In this document: in pieces, positions 16,611-26,041 of the stretch | How positions within the stretch are numbered: the stretch's first letter is position 1 | Layout of the letters: each line of letters begins with the position of its first letter | Notes under the pieces: model-generated | What the model was told of the DNA's origin: nothing | What the model saw: the letters and a program-made list of their open reading frames with translations, nothing else | The model's database searches: none | Translations under genes and position numbers: made by a program | Source: Acinetobacter marinus | Lineage (GTDB): Bacteria > Pseudomonadota > Gammaproteobacteria > Pseudomonadales > Moraxellaceae | Reading direction: 5' to 3' | Length of the DNA stretch: 64,000 bases | Assembly: GCF_900096915.1 (NCBI RefSeq) | Contig: NZ_FMYK01000009.1 | Location: forward strand, 1-64,000

Positions 16611-17054
16611 TTATGAGTTGCTTGCTGGTGCTGGCGCATCAACTGGCGGTTCGCCCATAGGCGGTTGTCCCATTGGTGGCTGACCTGCTTGTGGTGCTTG
16701 TTTTGGGTCTGGACGATTTGGTTTGAAACGCACTTCACATTTGCCATCAAAGGTTTGCTCGCCGATTTTCACAGAAATCGCTTGTCCCGCTTTGCCTTCA
16801 CAGGCTTTTTCAAGCGCTTGCATGGTGGCTTTGCGTTCTTCATAGCGTTTTTTCATTTCTGCTTTTTGTTCAGCAGTCAGTACCTTACGTTTTTCACCAC
16901 GATGTTCGCCACCTTTCTTATGGTGCATTTCACCACGCTCTGGACCACGATGACCGTCTTTTTCTGGCGCCGCTTGTTGGCTTTGACATGCAGTTAATCC
17001 AAGAACCGAGACTAAGCTGATGGTGGCAACAGTGGCTTTTAACATATTATTCAT
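16611..17054 (-). CDS. His/Lys-rich, proline-tailed lipoprotein divergent from baeSR
   Basis: This 147-residue exported lipoprotein has the lipobox LGLTAC at Cys23. The mature chain has a His/Gly/Glu/Lys-rich segment (GHRGPERGEMHHKKGGEHRG, about 33-52), then a helical stretch LTAEQKAEMKKRYEERKATM resembling the LTxxQ helices of CpxP/Spy periplasmic chaperones. A cysteine pair (about 83 and 101) and a tail of GQPPMG repeats follow. It is transcribed away from baeSR across a 190-base gap, the arrangement of a sensor accessory or BaeR target. The Spy/CpxP-like role is inference from layout and composition, not a clear homology. Confidence 0.72.
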   Translation of the reverse strand: MNNMLKATVATISLVSVLGLTACQSQQAAPEKDGHRGPERGEMHHKKGGEHRGEKRKVLTAEQKAEMKKRYEERKATMQALEKACEGKAGQAISVKIGEQTFDGKCEVRFKPNRPDPKQAPQAGQPPMGQPPMGEPPVDAPAPASNS

Positions 17055-17242
17055 ATCTCACTTTCCTCAAAATATCTTCGATGTGCAATGAACGGCACAT
17101 GAATTGTTGTGGCTGTTCGTTGATGAGAAAAGATTAAACAAATAACATGTAGAAACAATGGAGAGAGTTTTGAGGAGATGTTGGTTACAATAGTGATTAT
17201 GAAGACATTTTTGCTCAGTCGATGGGGCAGAGGACGATGACC

Positions 17243-18961
17243 ATGTTGCGGTGGCGAATTCCCATTGCATTAAAGCTATTTCTAGCGGTGCTATGTACGG
17301 TATTGCTGATTACCACGGTGAGTCTATTCGTCTCGCAGTGGACGATGCAAAAGAATTTCTCGCGCTATGTGACGCAAGTGGAGATGCAAAAGCTCGATCA
17401 TTTGAATAATAATTTGGCGGAAATTTATCAGGTCTATGGCAGTTGGAATAACGCCATTGAAAACAGTTTAAGTCGACTGGATAAGCGCTTTGATGCCGAT
17501 CGTAAGCAACACATGGCGCAGATTTGGTTGCTCAAACAATATGAAATTGCTCAGCGTCAGAATGATTTGATCAAAAATCCTTTGCTGTTCCAACAGCGTG
17601 CTGAAGGAAATGATGTTGTGCAAGAGTTATTTATGCCGTCGCATTTTAATCCTTTTGCCATGCCGCCTGAGCATATTCTCCCAGAGGTATTTGATGGCAA
17701 ACCACCACAAGGACAGCCACCTGAAGGTCAACCTCCGACACCAGAACAGCACAACAGTCTGCAAACCCAAAATGCGAATGTGCAAGATCAGTCCAAAGAT
17801 CAAGCAAAAACACAGCCTCCCAATGAGCCTAATCGGCGTCGTTGGTTATTTCCAATGCCTGATCGCTTGGGCTATGGCAGTCGCTTGTCGTTATACGATG
17901 CCAATAAAAAATTGGTTTTAGGTGATAACACGCCTGAAGTCCCATTACAAAAAATCATGGTTGATCAAAAGGTGGTTGGTTATCTTGGCTTGCGTCCAGC
18001 GATTGATATGGATGATGCACTGAGTATCAATTTCTTTAGTAATCAACAGCGTTATTTATTATTGATTTATAGCCTATCGATTTTGGCGAGTTTGGTGGTG
18101 GCATTGTTGTTAGCCAATACCTTTCGTAAGCCGATTCAACAACTATTACATGCGGCACAAGAATTGAGCTTGGGTAATTATCAGCATCATGTTGAAGTGC
18201 GTAGTAATGATGAGCTGGGTGATTTGTCCAATGTGATCAATCAATTGGCACAAATTTTAGATCAGCACGAACAGTCAAGGCGCAAATGGGTTGCGGATAC
18301 CTCGCACGAGTTAAAAACGCCACTTAGTGTACTGCAAGCGCAAATCGAAGCCATGCAAGATGGTGTACGCAAAGCCACACCAGAACATTTGGCTCGGATG
18401 CAACAGCAAGTCATGAGTCTAAAAAAACTTACCCAAGATTTGGCAGATTTGGCGCAAGCCGATGCACAGCAGTTGACGTGCTACTTTAGCCAGATTCAAC
18501 CGTGGCAACTGGTGCTGAATGAAGTGATTAATTTTAGTTCACAATTTGAGCAGAAAAAACTCAAGGTCACGGTGGATGAAGACGACATGAAGCCTATTTA
18601 TTTGTCTTCTGATCCAGATCGTTTGCGCCAGATTATCGTCAATTTGCTCAGTAATGCCGTGCGCTATACTGATGTTGAAGGGCAGATACATATTCATCGG
18701 GAAGTGACTGCCAACGAGTGGATTTTGCATATCGATGATAGTCCGCTTGGCGTGAGTGATGAACAATTGGTACAGCTTGGACAGCGTTTTTATCGGGTAG
18801 ATGATTCACGCACACGTAGTACGGGCGGAACAGGGCTGGGGTTGGCACTTTCGAAGCAGATTGCGCAAATTTTGGGAGGAGATTTACAGTTTTCTCATTC
18901 CCCTTTGGGTGGTTTGCGTTGTACAGTGCGTTTAAATCGACAATTTCAAAAGAATGATTAA
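17243..18961 (+). CDS. baeS: Envelope-stress sensor histidine kinase BaeS
   Basis: This is a 572-residue inner-membrane kinase. TM1 (about residues 7-27) is followed by a long periplasmic domain (about 28-255). That domain contains a Pro/Gln/Asn-rich insert with PPQGQPPEGQPP (about 153-200), unusual for kinases. TM2 (YLLLIYSLSILASLVVALLL), HAMP, HisKA with DTSHELKTPLSV, and a HATPase with NLLSNAVRYTD and GGTGLGLALSK follow. ATG 17243 lies eight bases after AGAGGA; upstream ATGs at 17222 and 17237 overlap or crowd that site. BaeSR in Acinetobacter responds to envelope stress and controls efflux genes (family knowledge). Confidence 0.88.
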   Translation: MLRWRIPIALKLFLAVLCTVLLITTVSLFVSQWTMQKNFSRYVTQVEMQKLDHLNNNLAEIYQVYGSWNNAIENSLSRLDKRFDADRKQHMAQIWLLKQYEIAQRQNDLIKNPLLFQQRAEGNDVVQELFMPSHFNPFAMPPEHILPEVFDGKPPQGQPPEGQPPTPEQHNSLQTQNANVQDQSKDQAKTQPPNEPNRRRWLFPMPDRLGYGSRLSLYDANKKLVLGDNTPEVPLQKIMVDQKVVGYLGLRPAIDMDDALSINFFSNQQRYLLLIYSLSILASLVVALLLANTFRKPIQQLLHAAQELSLGNYQHHVEVRSNDELGDLSNVINQLAQILDQHEQSRRKWVADTSHELKTPLSVLQAQIEAMQDGVRKATPEHLARMQQQVMSLKKLTQDLADLAQADAQQLTCYFSQIQPWQLVLNEVINFSSQFEQKKLKVTVDEDDMKPIYLSSDPDRLRQIIVNLLSNAVRYTDVEGQIHIHREVTANEWILHIDDSPLGVSDEQLVQLGQRFYRVDDSRTRSTGGTGLGLALSKQIAQILGGDLQFSHSPLGGLRCTVRLNRQFQKND

Positions 18962-19000
18962 AGCCAGTCATGGCGCTAGATAGAGGATGAGGATTAAAAC

Positions 19001-19687
19001 ATGAAACAAATCATGTTGGTAGAAGATGAAGTAGAACTAGCTGAGCTGGTGAAGGATTATCTCGAAGCGGCTGGCTTTGAAGTGAGCATGTTTCATGATG
19101 GTCAGGCGGCGTTTGATGCGTTTAATCAGAAAAAGCCTAGCCTGATGATTTTGGATTTGATGGTGCCACGCATGGATGGCTTGACCATCTGCCGAAAAGT
19201 GCGTGAGCAGTCTGATCTACCGATTATTATGGTGACAGCACGCACGGAGGAAATTGATCGGGTGCTTGGCTTGAACATGGGTGCGGATGATTATATCTGT
19301 AAGCCATTTAGCCCGAAAGAATTGGTGGCACGGGTACAGGCGGTGATGCGTCGTTTGGAGCGTAAGACTGAACCTGAAACAATTGATCTCTTTCGTATCG
19401 ATGCGGCACAGCAACGCATTTGGTATCAGCAAAAAGCCTTGAGCTTGACACCAACAGAGTTTCGCTTATTAGAACTATTTTTAGAGCATGTCGGCAATGT
19501 TTATTCACGCACGCAATTGCTCGATCATATCAATCCTGACAGCTACGAAGTGGCGGATCGGGTGATTGATAGTCATATCAAAAACTTGCGCCGAAAAATC
19601 AGTGATGCGGCTGAAACAGGCAATCGTCATGAATGGATTCAAGCGGTGTATGGTGTGGGTTATCGCTTTGAATATCCTGAAGAATAA
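19001..19687 (+). CDS. baeR: Response regulator BaeR (OmpR family)
   Basis: This 228-residue protein has a receiver domain with the phosphoacceptor aspartate in MILDLMVPRMDG (about residue 52), the conserved Lys in ICKPFSPKELVARV, and a winged-helix DNA-binding domain (LSLTPTEFRLLELFLEH, DRVIDSHIKNLRRKI, YGVGYRFEYPEE). The gene starts 39 bases after baeS and shares its transcript. Family knowledge makes it the partner of BaeS, which activates envelope-stress and multidrug-efflux genes. Confidence 0.92.
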   Translation: MKQIMLVEDEVELAELVKDYLEAAGFEVSMFHDGQAAFDAFNQKKPSLMILDLMVPRMDGLTICRKVREQSDLPIIMVTARTEEIDRVLGLNMGADDYICKPFSPKELVARVQAVMRRLERKTEPETIDLFRIDAAQQRIWYQQKALSLTPTEFRLLELFLEHVGNVYSRTQLLDHINPDSYEVADRVIDSHIKNLRRKISDAAETGNRHEWIQAVYGVGYRFEYPEE

Positions 19688-19775
19688 TGTGTTGTTCTTG
19701 CTCAGTAAAAATATGATTTGCTGAGCAAGACAAAATATAAGCGCAGAATATAAGAACAACCGACGAGCACACCAG

Positions 19776-19809
19776 ATGAGCATAAAAAGATGAGCATAAA
19801 AAGATGAGA
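19776..19809. repeat. 14-bp direct repeats in front of a small membrane-protein gene
   Basis: ATGAGCATAAAAAG occurs at 19776 and 19790 and a partial third copy ATGAG starts at 19804. Each copy supplies an ATG in a different frame; the third opens the next gene. Confidence 0.8.
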
Positions 19810-20106
19810 CCAAGACAGCATCATCGCGAGCAGAATTATTATATGCGACGGGTCATTGCCATGATCGCTTTTTTTAGCGCATGGTTTTGTCTGATTCAAT
19901 TTTTTATTGGTGGGCGTGAGCACTATTATTTGCTGTTATTGATGCTCGGGCTTTTCATCACTGCATATTTTGTCGCACCCTATGCCAATGGTAAAAATAC
20001 TGCTGTGCCGAGCGCATGGGATATTTGGACACTGGAATTTTTCTTCGATGTGGTGTTGCTACCTATTCGAGGCTTACTGTATGTGATTCGTCATGTGTTT
20101 GATTAA
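19804..20106 (+). CDS. Small two-helix membrane protein of unknown function
   Basis: This 100-residue protein I do not recognise has a basic N-terminus (RPRQHHREQ) and two hydrophobic helices (about residues 16-36 and 41-60). A short amphipathic C-terminal region follows (EFFFDVVLLPIRGLLYVIRHVF). The start is uncertain: ATG 19804 lies in a short direct repeat and a second ATG at 19843 (MRRVIAMI) is possible. It lies between baeR and the terminator of secF, about 115 bases after baeR. Confidence 0.6.
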   Translation: MRPRQHHREQNYYMRRVIAMIAFFSAWFCLIQFFIGGREHYYLLLLMLGLFITAYFVAPYANGKNTAVPSAWDIWTLEFFFDVVLLPIRGLLYVIRHVFD

Positions 20107-20129
20107 TGACTAAGTCCAGACGTTAAAGT

Positions 20130-20172
20130 CAAAAAAAATCCCATCGGTACATGACCCATGGGATTTTTTATA
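20130..20172. terminator. Bidirectional terminator between the small membrane protein and secF
   Basis: AAAAAATCCCAT and ATGGGATTTTTT form a hairpin with an A-run on the left and a T-run on the right, so it works for both convergent units. Confidence 0.85.
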
Positions 20173-20185
20173 CAGGTTGAAAGAC

Positions 20186-21196
20186 TTAAGGAATTTCAAC
20201 CTCGTCTTCATCAAACTCAGGTTTGACTTGGACGATAAAGTCTTGACGGTTGAGTCCACGCCATAGGGCATAGGCTGTACCGATGTAGATCGATGAATAA
20301 GTTCCGACCACCACACCGATAAACATCGCAACTGAGAACCAATGTAGTCCATCACCACCCAAAATCATCATGGCAACCACCACCAACATCAAGGTGAGGG
20401 AGGTATGCATGGTACGACGTAAGGTTTCGGTCAGGGAAATGTTGATCACTTCACGAGGCGATGCATCACGAATCTTACGGAAGTTTTCACGGATACGATC
20501 CGAGACCACGATGTTATCGTTCAGAGAGAAACCAATAATCGCCAAAATCGCCGCCAATACGGTTAAATCGAACGGCCATTGGAACAAAGCAAAACAGCCC
20601 AAGATGATGATGATGTCATGGAATAGTGACAACACCGCACCGATCGCCAGTTTAAACTCAAAGCGAATGGTCACATAGATCAGCATCAGCACCATCGCCA
20701 GCGCCACCGCACCTGCAGAGCGGATATACAGCTCGTTACCCACTTGTGAACCAACAGAGTCGACTTTGAGTACCGATACGCTATTGTTTGGTAAAGTGGC
20801 TGCTTGTTGGATATGCTTCGCCAAGTTCTCTAGAGATGCATCCTGCGGCGGCATACGCACCAACATATCACGCTCAGTACCTAGCGTTTGTACCACAGGA
20901 TCTTGGAAGCCACCTTGCTCTAAGGCATTGACCACATCAGCTTGGCTGGCGGCTTGGCTATAATTCAACTCGGCAGAAATACCACCTGTAAAGTCTAAGC
21001 CAAGGTTTAAGCCTTTGGTTGCAACGAAGAAGATACTGGCAATGGTCAGTAAGATCGAGATGATCGCCATTGGTTTGGCGATCTTGATAAAGTCGATGAC
21101 TTTCTCATCAGGGCGACCATATTGCTTTGGATTGCCGTGATTTTGCTTGTCGATGTCTTCTTGGCTGTTGTTGTGTTGAGTCATTTCAGTCGTCAT
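20186..21196 (-). CDS. secF: Protein translocase subunit SecF
   Basis: SecF pairs with SecD at the SecYEG translocon and uses the proton gradient to complete protein export. The 336-residue protein has six transmembrane helices. Its hallmarks are GLNLGLDFTGGISAEL after TM1 (about residues 66-81), and ILAIIGFSLNDNIVVSDRIREN and the TM-flanking TLRRTMHTSLT in the second half. An N-terminal cytoplasmic extension of about 35 polar residues (MTTEMTQHNNSQED) precedes TM1. It starts 10 bases after secD in the tgt-yajC-secD-secF operon. Confidence 0.96.
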   Translation of the reverse strand: MTTEMTQHNNSQEDIDKQNHGNPKQYGRPDEKVIDFIKIAKPMAIISILLTIASIFFVATKGLNLGLDFTGGISAELNYSQAASQADVVNALEQGGFQDPVVQTLGTERDMLVRMPPQDASLENLAKHIQQAATLPNNSVSVLKVDSVGSQVGNELYIRSAGAVALAMVLMLIYVTIRFEFKLAIGAVLSLFHDIIIILGCFALFQWPFDLTVLAAILAIIGFSLNDNIVVSDRIRENFRKIRDASPREVINISLTETLRRTMHTSLTLMLVVVAMMILGGDGLHWFSVAMFIGVVVGTYSSIYIGTAYALWRGLNRQDFIVQVKPEFDEDEVEIP

Positions 21197-21206
21197 GTGC
21201 TACTCC

Positions 21207-23114
21207 TTAAATGCTCAATTTTTTTAAGTTACGGCGTTTGCCATAAATTAATTGAACGATGGCACGGGTCACAGTGATTGCAGTAAACATCGAGCAGACG
21301 ATACCGATCATCAGCGTGACAGCAAAACCTTTGATAGGTCCTGTACCGATTGCAAATAAGATCAATGCTACGATAAATGTGGTCAAGTTCGAGTCAAAGA
21401 TGGTGTTATAGGCACGATCATAACCCGCCACAATGGCTTGTTTGGGCGAGGCACCCCAGCGCATTTCTTCCCGTATTCGTTCACAGATCAAGACGTTGGC
21501 ATCGACCGCCATACCAATGGTGATGACAATACCTGCAATCCCCGGTAAGGTCAGGGCAGAGCCCATCAGCGACATCACTGCCAAGATCATGGCAAGGTTT
21601 AACACCAAGGCAAAGTCAGCAATCAGACCAAATAGACGGAAGAACACCACCATCCAAATCGCCACCAGAATAAAGCCAATCTGAGTTGACAATAGACCTT
21701 TGTCAATATTGTCTTGACCAAGACTTGGACCAACCACACGTTCTTCAACGAAGTACATTGGTGCAGCCAACGCACCCGCACGAAGCATCAAGGCTAATTC
21801 AGAGGCTTCTTGTGGCGAATCCAGACCAGTAATACGGAAGGATGAACCGAGCACTGCTTGTACCGTCGCTGCGTTAATAATCACAGATTCGGTATATGGC
21901 GTGCGCACTTCACTTTGCGTACCTGTTTCAGGGTCGGTGACATAGCTAATGCGTTGTTTATTTTCAATAAACAGTACCGCCATGCGTTTGCCTACAGCAT
22001 TCCGTGTGGCAGCCGCCATCAACTTACCACCAGCGCTATCCAAGGTGATATTCACCTCAGCACCGCCAGAGTCCTGACTCATGCCAGAACGGGCATCTTG
22101 TACACGTTCACCTGTCAAGATGCGTTGACGTTGCAATAACAATTGCTTGCCACTATCTAGACTTTCATAGGCAAAAAGTTCAGTGCCCGCAGGAACGGTT
22201 TGACCGTTATATTGCTGGGTATATGGATCGATCAGTTGATCATTTTGATCAGCGACCAAACGGAATTCTAAGTTGGCTGTACGACCAAGCACACGTTTTG
22301 CTTCAGCAGTGTCTTGCACACCTGGCAAATCGACCACAATACGATTGCTACCTTGACGTTGTACCAACGCCTCCGCCACACCGAGTTCGTTAATACGATT
22401 ACGCAAAGTGGTTAAGTTCTGCTCAACCGCATAAGTTTCGATTTCTTGGCGCTTGGTGTCGCTATATTGCAGTTTCAGCACGCTCCCGTCCGCAGTTGCA
22501 AGCGCTTGCTGTGCATATTCGTTGCCATTGCTACGCAGAAAATCCATCGCTTTGTTGCGATCTTCATTATTGGCAAAACGTACGGTAATCTCATTTTTAG
22601 CCAGACTGAGCTGGTTGAAATTGATTTTACTTTCACGGAACTGGCGGCGTAATTCAGTCGCCGAGGTTTCCATACGCTGGCTAATCGCCTTGTCCATATC
22701 CACTTCTAGCAAGAAGTGTACACCGCCACGTAAGTCCAAACCGAGTTTCATTGGTTTGGCGCCGAGGCTTTGTAGCCACGCTGGTGTGGTTGGTGCAAGG
22801 TTCAATGCCACAACATATTCATCACCAAGACTACGGCGCAATACTTCTTGTGCTTTGAGCTGAGTTTCTGCTTTGTCATCAGACATGCGTAGTAGGGCAG
22901 CATTGTTGGTGAAGGTATTGTCATGAGTGGCAATATTGGCTTTTTGCAGCGCTTGTTCAGCACGTTTGACTATCGTGTCATCGATCTGCATACCTGCTTT
23001 GGAGCCTGAGATTTGCACCGCATGTTCATCGGGGTACAAACTTGGCAAAGCGTAAATGGTACTAAAGGCAATGACAATGAGTATCAGCACATATTTCCAT
23101 GCAGGATATCGCAT
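21207..23114 (-). CDS. secD: Protein translocase subunit SecD
   Basis: This 635-residue RND-like membrane protein has TM1 (about residues 7-24) and a large periplasmic P1 domain beginning GLDLRGGVHFLLEVDM. Family motifs NRIVVDLPGVQD and GRTANLEFRLV follow. Five C-terminal helices include the proton-path segment MAVDANVLICERIREE. Its length is typical. SecD releases translocated proteins on the periplasmic side. The operon order tgt-yajC-secD-secF is conserved in gammaproteobacteria. Confidence 0.97.
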   Translation of the reverse strand: MRYPAWKYVLILIVIAFSTIYALPSLYPDEHAVQISGSKAGMQIDDTIVKRAEQALQKANIATHDNTFTNNAALLRMSDDKAETQLKAQEVLRRSLGDEYVVALNLAPTTPAWLQSLGAKPMKLGLDLRGGVHFLLEVDMDKAISQRMETSATELRRQFRESKINFNQLSLAKNEITVRFANNEDRNKAMDFLRSNGNEYAQQALATADGSVLKLQYSDTKRQEIETYAVEQNLTTLRNRINELGVAEALVQRQGSNRIVVDLPGVQDTAEAKRVLGRTANLEFRLVADQNDQLIDPYTQQYNGQTVPAGTELFAYESLDSGKQLLLQRQRILTGERVQDARSGMSQDSGGAEVNITLDSAGGKLMAAATRNAVGKRMAVLFIENKQRISYVTDPETGTQSEVRTPYTESVIINAATVQAVLGSSFRITGLDSPQEASELALMLRAGALAAPMYFVEERVVGPSLGQDNIDKGLLSTQIGFILVAIWMVVFFRLFGLIADFALVLNLAMILAVMSLMGSALTLPGIAGIVITIGMAVDANVLICERIREEMRWGASPKQAIVAGYDRAYNTIFDSNLTTFIVALILFAIGTGPIKGFAVTLMIGIVCSMFTAITVTRAIVQLIYGKRRNLKKLSI

Positions 23115-23259
23115 TGTGTTTCTTCTTTAATTGGGCTTTTTTATCGCAGCGTAACACGCTGTAACAACAGCTTTTTTAAAAAACCAATGCCGTGATGTGA
23201 TCACTGCACGACGGCAGTCAACACTGATCACGACATCATTCGGATACAAATAATTCGGA

Positions 23260-23586
23260 TTACAAGTTATTCAACGTACCTTCAGGCAATACCGAGATCA
23301 CCGATGCACGTTGGATTTTAACTTGATTGCTTGGATTGAGTTCGATCACTGCATATTCGCCATCGATACGGACAATACGCCCCATCAAACCACCCGCAAA
23401 AACCACTTCACTGCCTTCAGAAAGTCCTTCAACTAAGGCACGGTGTTCTTTCATGCGCTTAGACTGTGGACGAATCAACAAAAAGTAGAAAATCGCAATC
23501 ATGACCACGATCATGATCAAAGACATATACGGGCTACCTTGTTGAGCGCCCTGTGCAGCGTGAGCAGTGGAAATCAATAAACTCAT
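23260..23586 (-). CDS. yajC: Preprotein translocase subunit YajC
   Basis: This 108-residue single-pass inner-membrane protein has its helix at about residues 20-40 (YMSLIMIVVMIAIFYFLLIRPQ), followed by the diagnostic RPQSKRMKEHRALVEGL and a small beta domain (GSEVVFAGGLMGRIVRID). YajC binds SecDF. It lies between tgt and secD; the 145-base gap to secD and 215-base gap to tgt leave room for internal promoters, none obvious. Confidence 0.96.
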   Translation of the reverse strand: MSLLISTAHAAQGAQQGSPYMSLIMIVVMIAIFYFLLIRPQSKRMKEHRALVEGLSEGSEVVFAGGLMGRIVRIDGEYAVIELNPSNQVKIQRASVISVLPEGTLNNL

Positions 23587-23801
23587 GGTTTTTCCTAATT
23601 GGTTAACAAATGGCGTAATCTCGCAATCATCTGCGAATAAAATGACCTAAATTCTTAGCACAGCAATTTACCTTGTATTGCCGTTGAGCGCAAATGATTC
23701 ATGGTGTCAGAATGTCATCATCTTAGTCGACATCTGCCATGTATGATGCATGCTAAAGTGCATTTCGAACTTCATTTTTCAAATGTGTTTTTAAATGCAG
23801 T

Positions 23802-24938
23802 TTAAGCAATTTGATCATGAGGGCATTCAGGTACTTCTAAACCCCGTCGCTGATAAAAATCTTGCACATAAGCATCAAAAGTGCCTGCATCGAGTGCATC
23901 ACGAATACCTTGCATCAGACGTTGATAGTAGCGCAGGTTATGAATTGTCCCGAGCATGGCACCAAGCATCTCGCCACATTTCTCCAGATGGAATAAATAA
24001 GCACGAGTAAAGTTCTTGCAGGTATAACAATCACAATGCGGATCAAGCGGCTGTTGATCGTGGCGATATTGGCTGTTGCGAATCCGCACCACGCCATCGG
24101 TAACGAAATAATGCGCATTGCGTGCATTACGTGTCGGCATCACGCAGTCGAACATATCCACACCACGGCGTACCGCTTCGACGATATCTTCAGGCTTACC
24201 AACACCCATCAAGTAGCGTGGTTTATCTTCAGGCATCTTTGCAGGCAGATAATCCAGCACTTTAATCATTTCTTCTTTTGGCTCACCAACAGATAAACCG
24301 CCGATCGCATAACCATCAAAGTCGATCTCTAACAGCCCTTGCAAGGACTCATCACGTAAATCTTCATACATCCCGCCTTGGATAATGCCGAATAATGCGT
24401 TCGGGTTACCATTTTCGGTGTGTGCAGTTTTACAGCGTTTTGCCCAACGTAGTGACAATTGCAGCGAATCCTGTGCTTGCTTATGCGTTGCAGGATATGG
24501 TGTGCATTCATCAAAAATCATTACGATGTCAGAATTCAACACTTGCTGAATTTCCATTGAAATTTCAGGAGAGAGAAATACTTTTGAACCGTCGATCGGT
24601 GAGCGAAAAGTCACACCTTCTTCTTTGATTTTGCGCATTTCACCGAGGCTAAAGACTTGGAAACCGCCTGAATCGGTCAGAATTGGTTTGTCCCATTTCA
24701 CAAATTCATGCAATCCGCCGTGTTCTTTGATGACTTCTAGACCTGGGCGCAGATAAAGGTGAAAGGTATTGCCTAAAATAATGTGTGCACCAATGTCTTC
24801 AATGTCACGAGGCAACATGCCTTTGACCGTACCGTAAGTACCAACTGGCATAAAGGCTGGTGTTTCCACCTGACCGTGATTGAGCGTCAATCGTGCACGG
24901 CGGGCACGACCTGATTGATTTAACTTTTCAAATTTCAT
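23802..24938 (-). CDS. tgt: tRNA-guanine(34) transglycosylase
   Basis: Tgt exchanges guanine 34 of GUN-anticodon tRNAs for preQ1 on the way to queuosine. The 378-residue length is standard. Catalytic aspartates lie in ILTDSGGFQVFSLG (about residues 89-102) and in the C-terminal DCVMPTRNARN. GGLSVGEP binds substrate. The zinc site is CDCYTCKN with the downstream H of YLFHLEKC. queA, often adjacent in other genomes, is not upstream; a 75-residue membrane ORF lies there instead. Confidence 0.97.
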   Translation of the reverse strand: MKFEKLNQSGRARRARLTLNHGQVETPAFMPVGTYGTVKGMLPRDIEDIGAHIILGNTFHLYLRPGLEVIKEHGGLHEFVKWDKPILTDSGGFQVFSLGEMRKIKEEGVTFRSPIDGSKVFLSPEISMEIQQVLNSDIVMIFDECTPYPATHKQAQDSLQLSLRWAKRCKTAHTENGNPNALFGIIQGGMYEDLRDESLQGLLEIDFDGYAIGGLSVGEPKEEMIKVLDYLPAKMPEDKPRYLMGVGKPEDIVEAVRRGVDMFDCVMPTRNARNAHYFVTDGVVRIRNSQYRHDQQPLDPHCDCYTCKNFTRAYLFHLEKCGEMLGAMLGTIHNLRYYQRLMQGIRDALDAGTFDAYVQDFYQRRGLEVPECPHDQIA

Positions 24939-25137
24939 AAAAATCCTAAGCTATACGTCATAGCTGTGTTTGCAAGGCAAGGGCGAAAAAACAGTTCGCT
25001 GGATAGGGCGCTATTGTCTTAGATTTTGTGGGAAAGTGCTAGGGTGTTTTGAAATACCTAAATCTTAGTAGGATTTTTAGATTGATCAATTTCGTATATG
25101 CTATGTTTGCAAAAAATCAATCTACAAAGATCGTGTT

Positions 25138-25365
25138 ATGAAAAAGTTTTTAAATAATTTTATCAAAGATTTTAATTATTCATTCTTTCAAATTTTTGGT
25201 TTACTTAGTTTTTCTGTGATGCTAAGCAATTATTTTCTTGATCAAGCATTGATGCCAAAGGGTGCTTTTATCATTTTAGTGCTTATTGCAGCGATATGCT
25301 TTATTTATGGTATTTATCGCCGATATAAAAAATCCCGACAGCTTTCCCATCAGATTGATAGCTGA
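25138..25365 (+). CDS. Small AT-rich membrane protein, hypothetical
   Basis: This is a 75-residue ORF of unknown function. It has two hydrophobic helices (about residues 16-33 and 41-60) and a basic C-terminal tail (RRYKKSRQ). Its base composition is visibly more AT-rich than the neighbours. No convincing Shine-Dalgarno precedes ATG 25138. It stands alone, divergent from tgt and 88 bases before the L,D-transpeptidase gene. Existence as a gene is plausible but unproven. Confidence 0.45.
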   Translation: MKKFLNNFIKDFNYSFFQIFGLLSFSVMLSNYFLDQALMPKGAFIILVLIAAICFIYGIYRRYKKSRQLSHQIDS

Positions 25366-25453
25366 ATTCACCCAAACTTCATCTTCAGTTCACCAAATCA
25401 CATCATTTTCATTGCACACTCAATCAAGTCCATCAATCAGTTGAAATAAGTGT

Positions 25454-26026
25454 ATGAAAAAATTTATCCTGTTGAGTCTAGCGGTGGTCGCATTCTTCGG
25501 GATATTGAATGCCAAGACTTTGGCGAAGTTTTTACCGAGTGCAGAAGAGCAAAAAACCACTGTGCAAACCGTGGATTGGTCAGCGGTGCAGATTGATCGG
25601 GTCGAAGTCTATAAATCCAAGCGACTGTTACAGGTTTTAGATGATGGCAAAGTGATCAAAACGTACAAAATGCGCTTAGGCTTTGCACCGATAGGACATA
25701 AAACCACCGAAGGCGACGGCAAAACCCCAGAAGGGAAATATGTACTGGATTGGCGTAATCCGAATAGCCAATTTTATAAATCACTGCACATCTCTTATCC
25801 CAATGCAGACGATCTCGCACAAGCCAAAAGCCGTGGCGTGAGCGCAGGTGGTGATGTGATGATTCACGGTTCAGCGAAGAATCTCGGTGGATCAGAGGGT
25901 CAGGCTTTGTATGGTTACATGCCAAAATCAGATTGGACGTGGGGCTGTGTCGCCGTGTCCAATCAAGATATGGATGAGCTATGGAAATATGTCAAAAATG
26001 GCACAGTGATTGAGATTTTTCCTTAA
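25454..26026 (+). CDS. L,D-transpeptidase family protein (YkuD domain)
   Basis: This 190-residue protein has an N-terminal hydrophobic signal or anchor (about residues 4-21) and a YkuD domain. The catalytic site is VMIHGSAKNLGG (His about 137) and SDWTWGCVAVSNQDMDELW with the nucleophilic cysteine near residue 161. TTEGDGKTPEGKYVLDWRN is typical of the family. Such enzymes make 3-3 peptidoglycan crosslinks or attach proteins to peptidoglycan; some act as endopeptidases. The domain resembles the ErfK/YafK branch. It converges on the acyltransferase gene. Confidence 0.88.
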   Translation: MKKFILLSLAVVAFFGILNAKTLAKFLPSAEEQKTTVQTVDWSAVQIDRVEVYKSKRLLQVLDDGKVIKTYKMRLGFAPIGHKTTEGDGKTPEGKYVLDWRNPNSQFYKSLHISYPNADDLAQAKSRGVSAGGDVMIHGSAKNLGGSEGQALYGYMPKSDWTWGCVAVSNQDMDELWKYVKNGTVIEIFP

Positions 26027-26041
26027 TATTTTAGAAAAGTG

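Noticed and set aside
23013..23195. Short plus-strand ORF at the secD start
   Set aside because: Antisense shadow of secD with no ribosome site.
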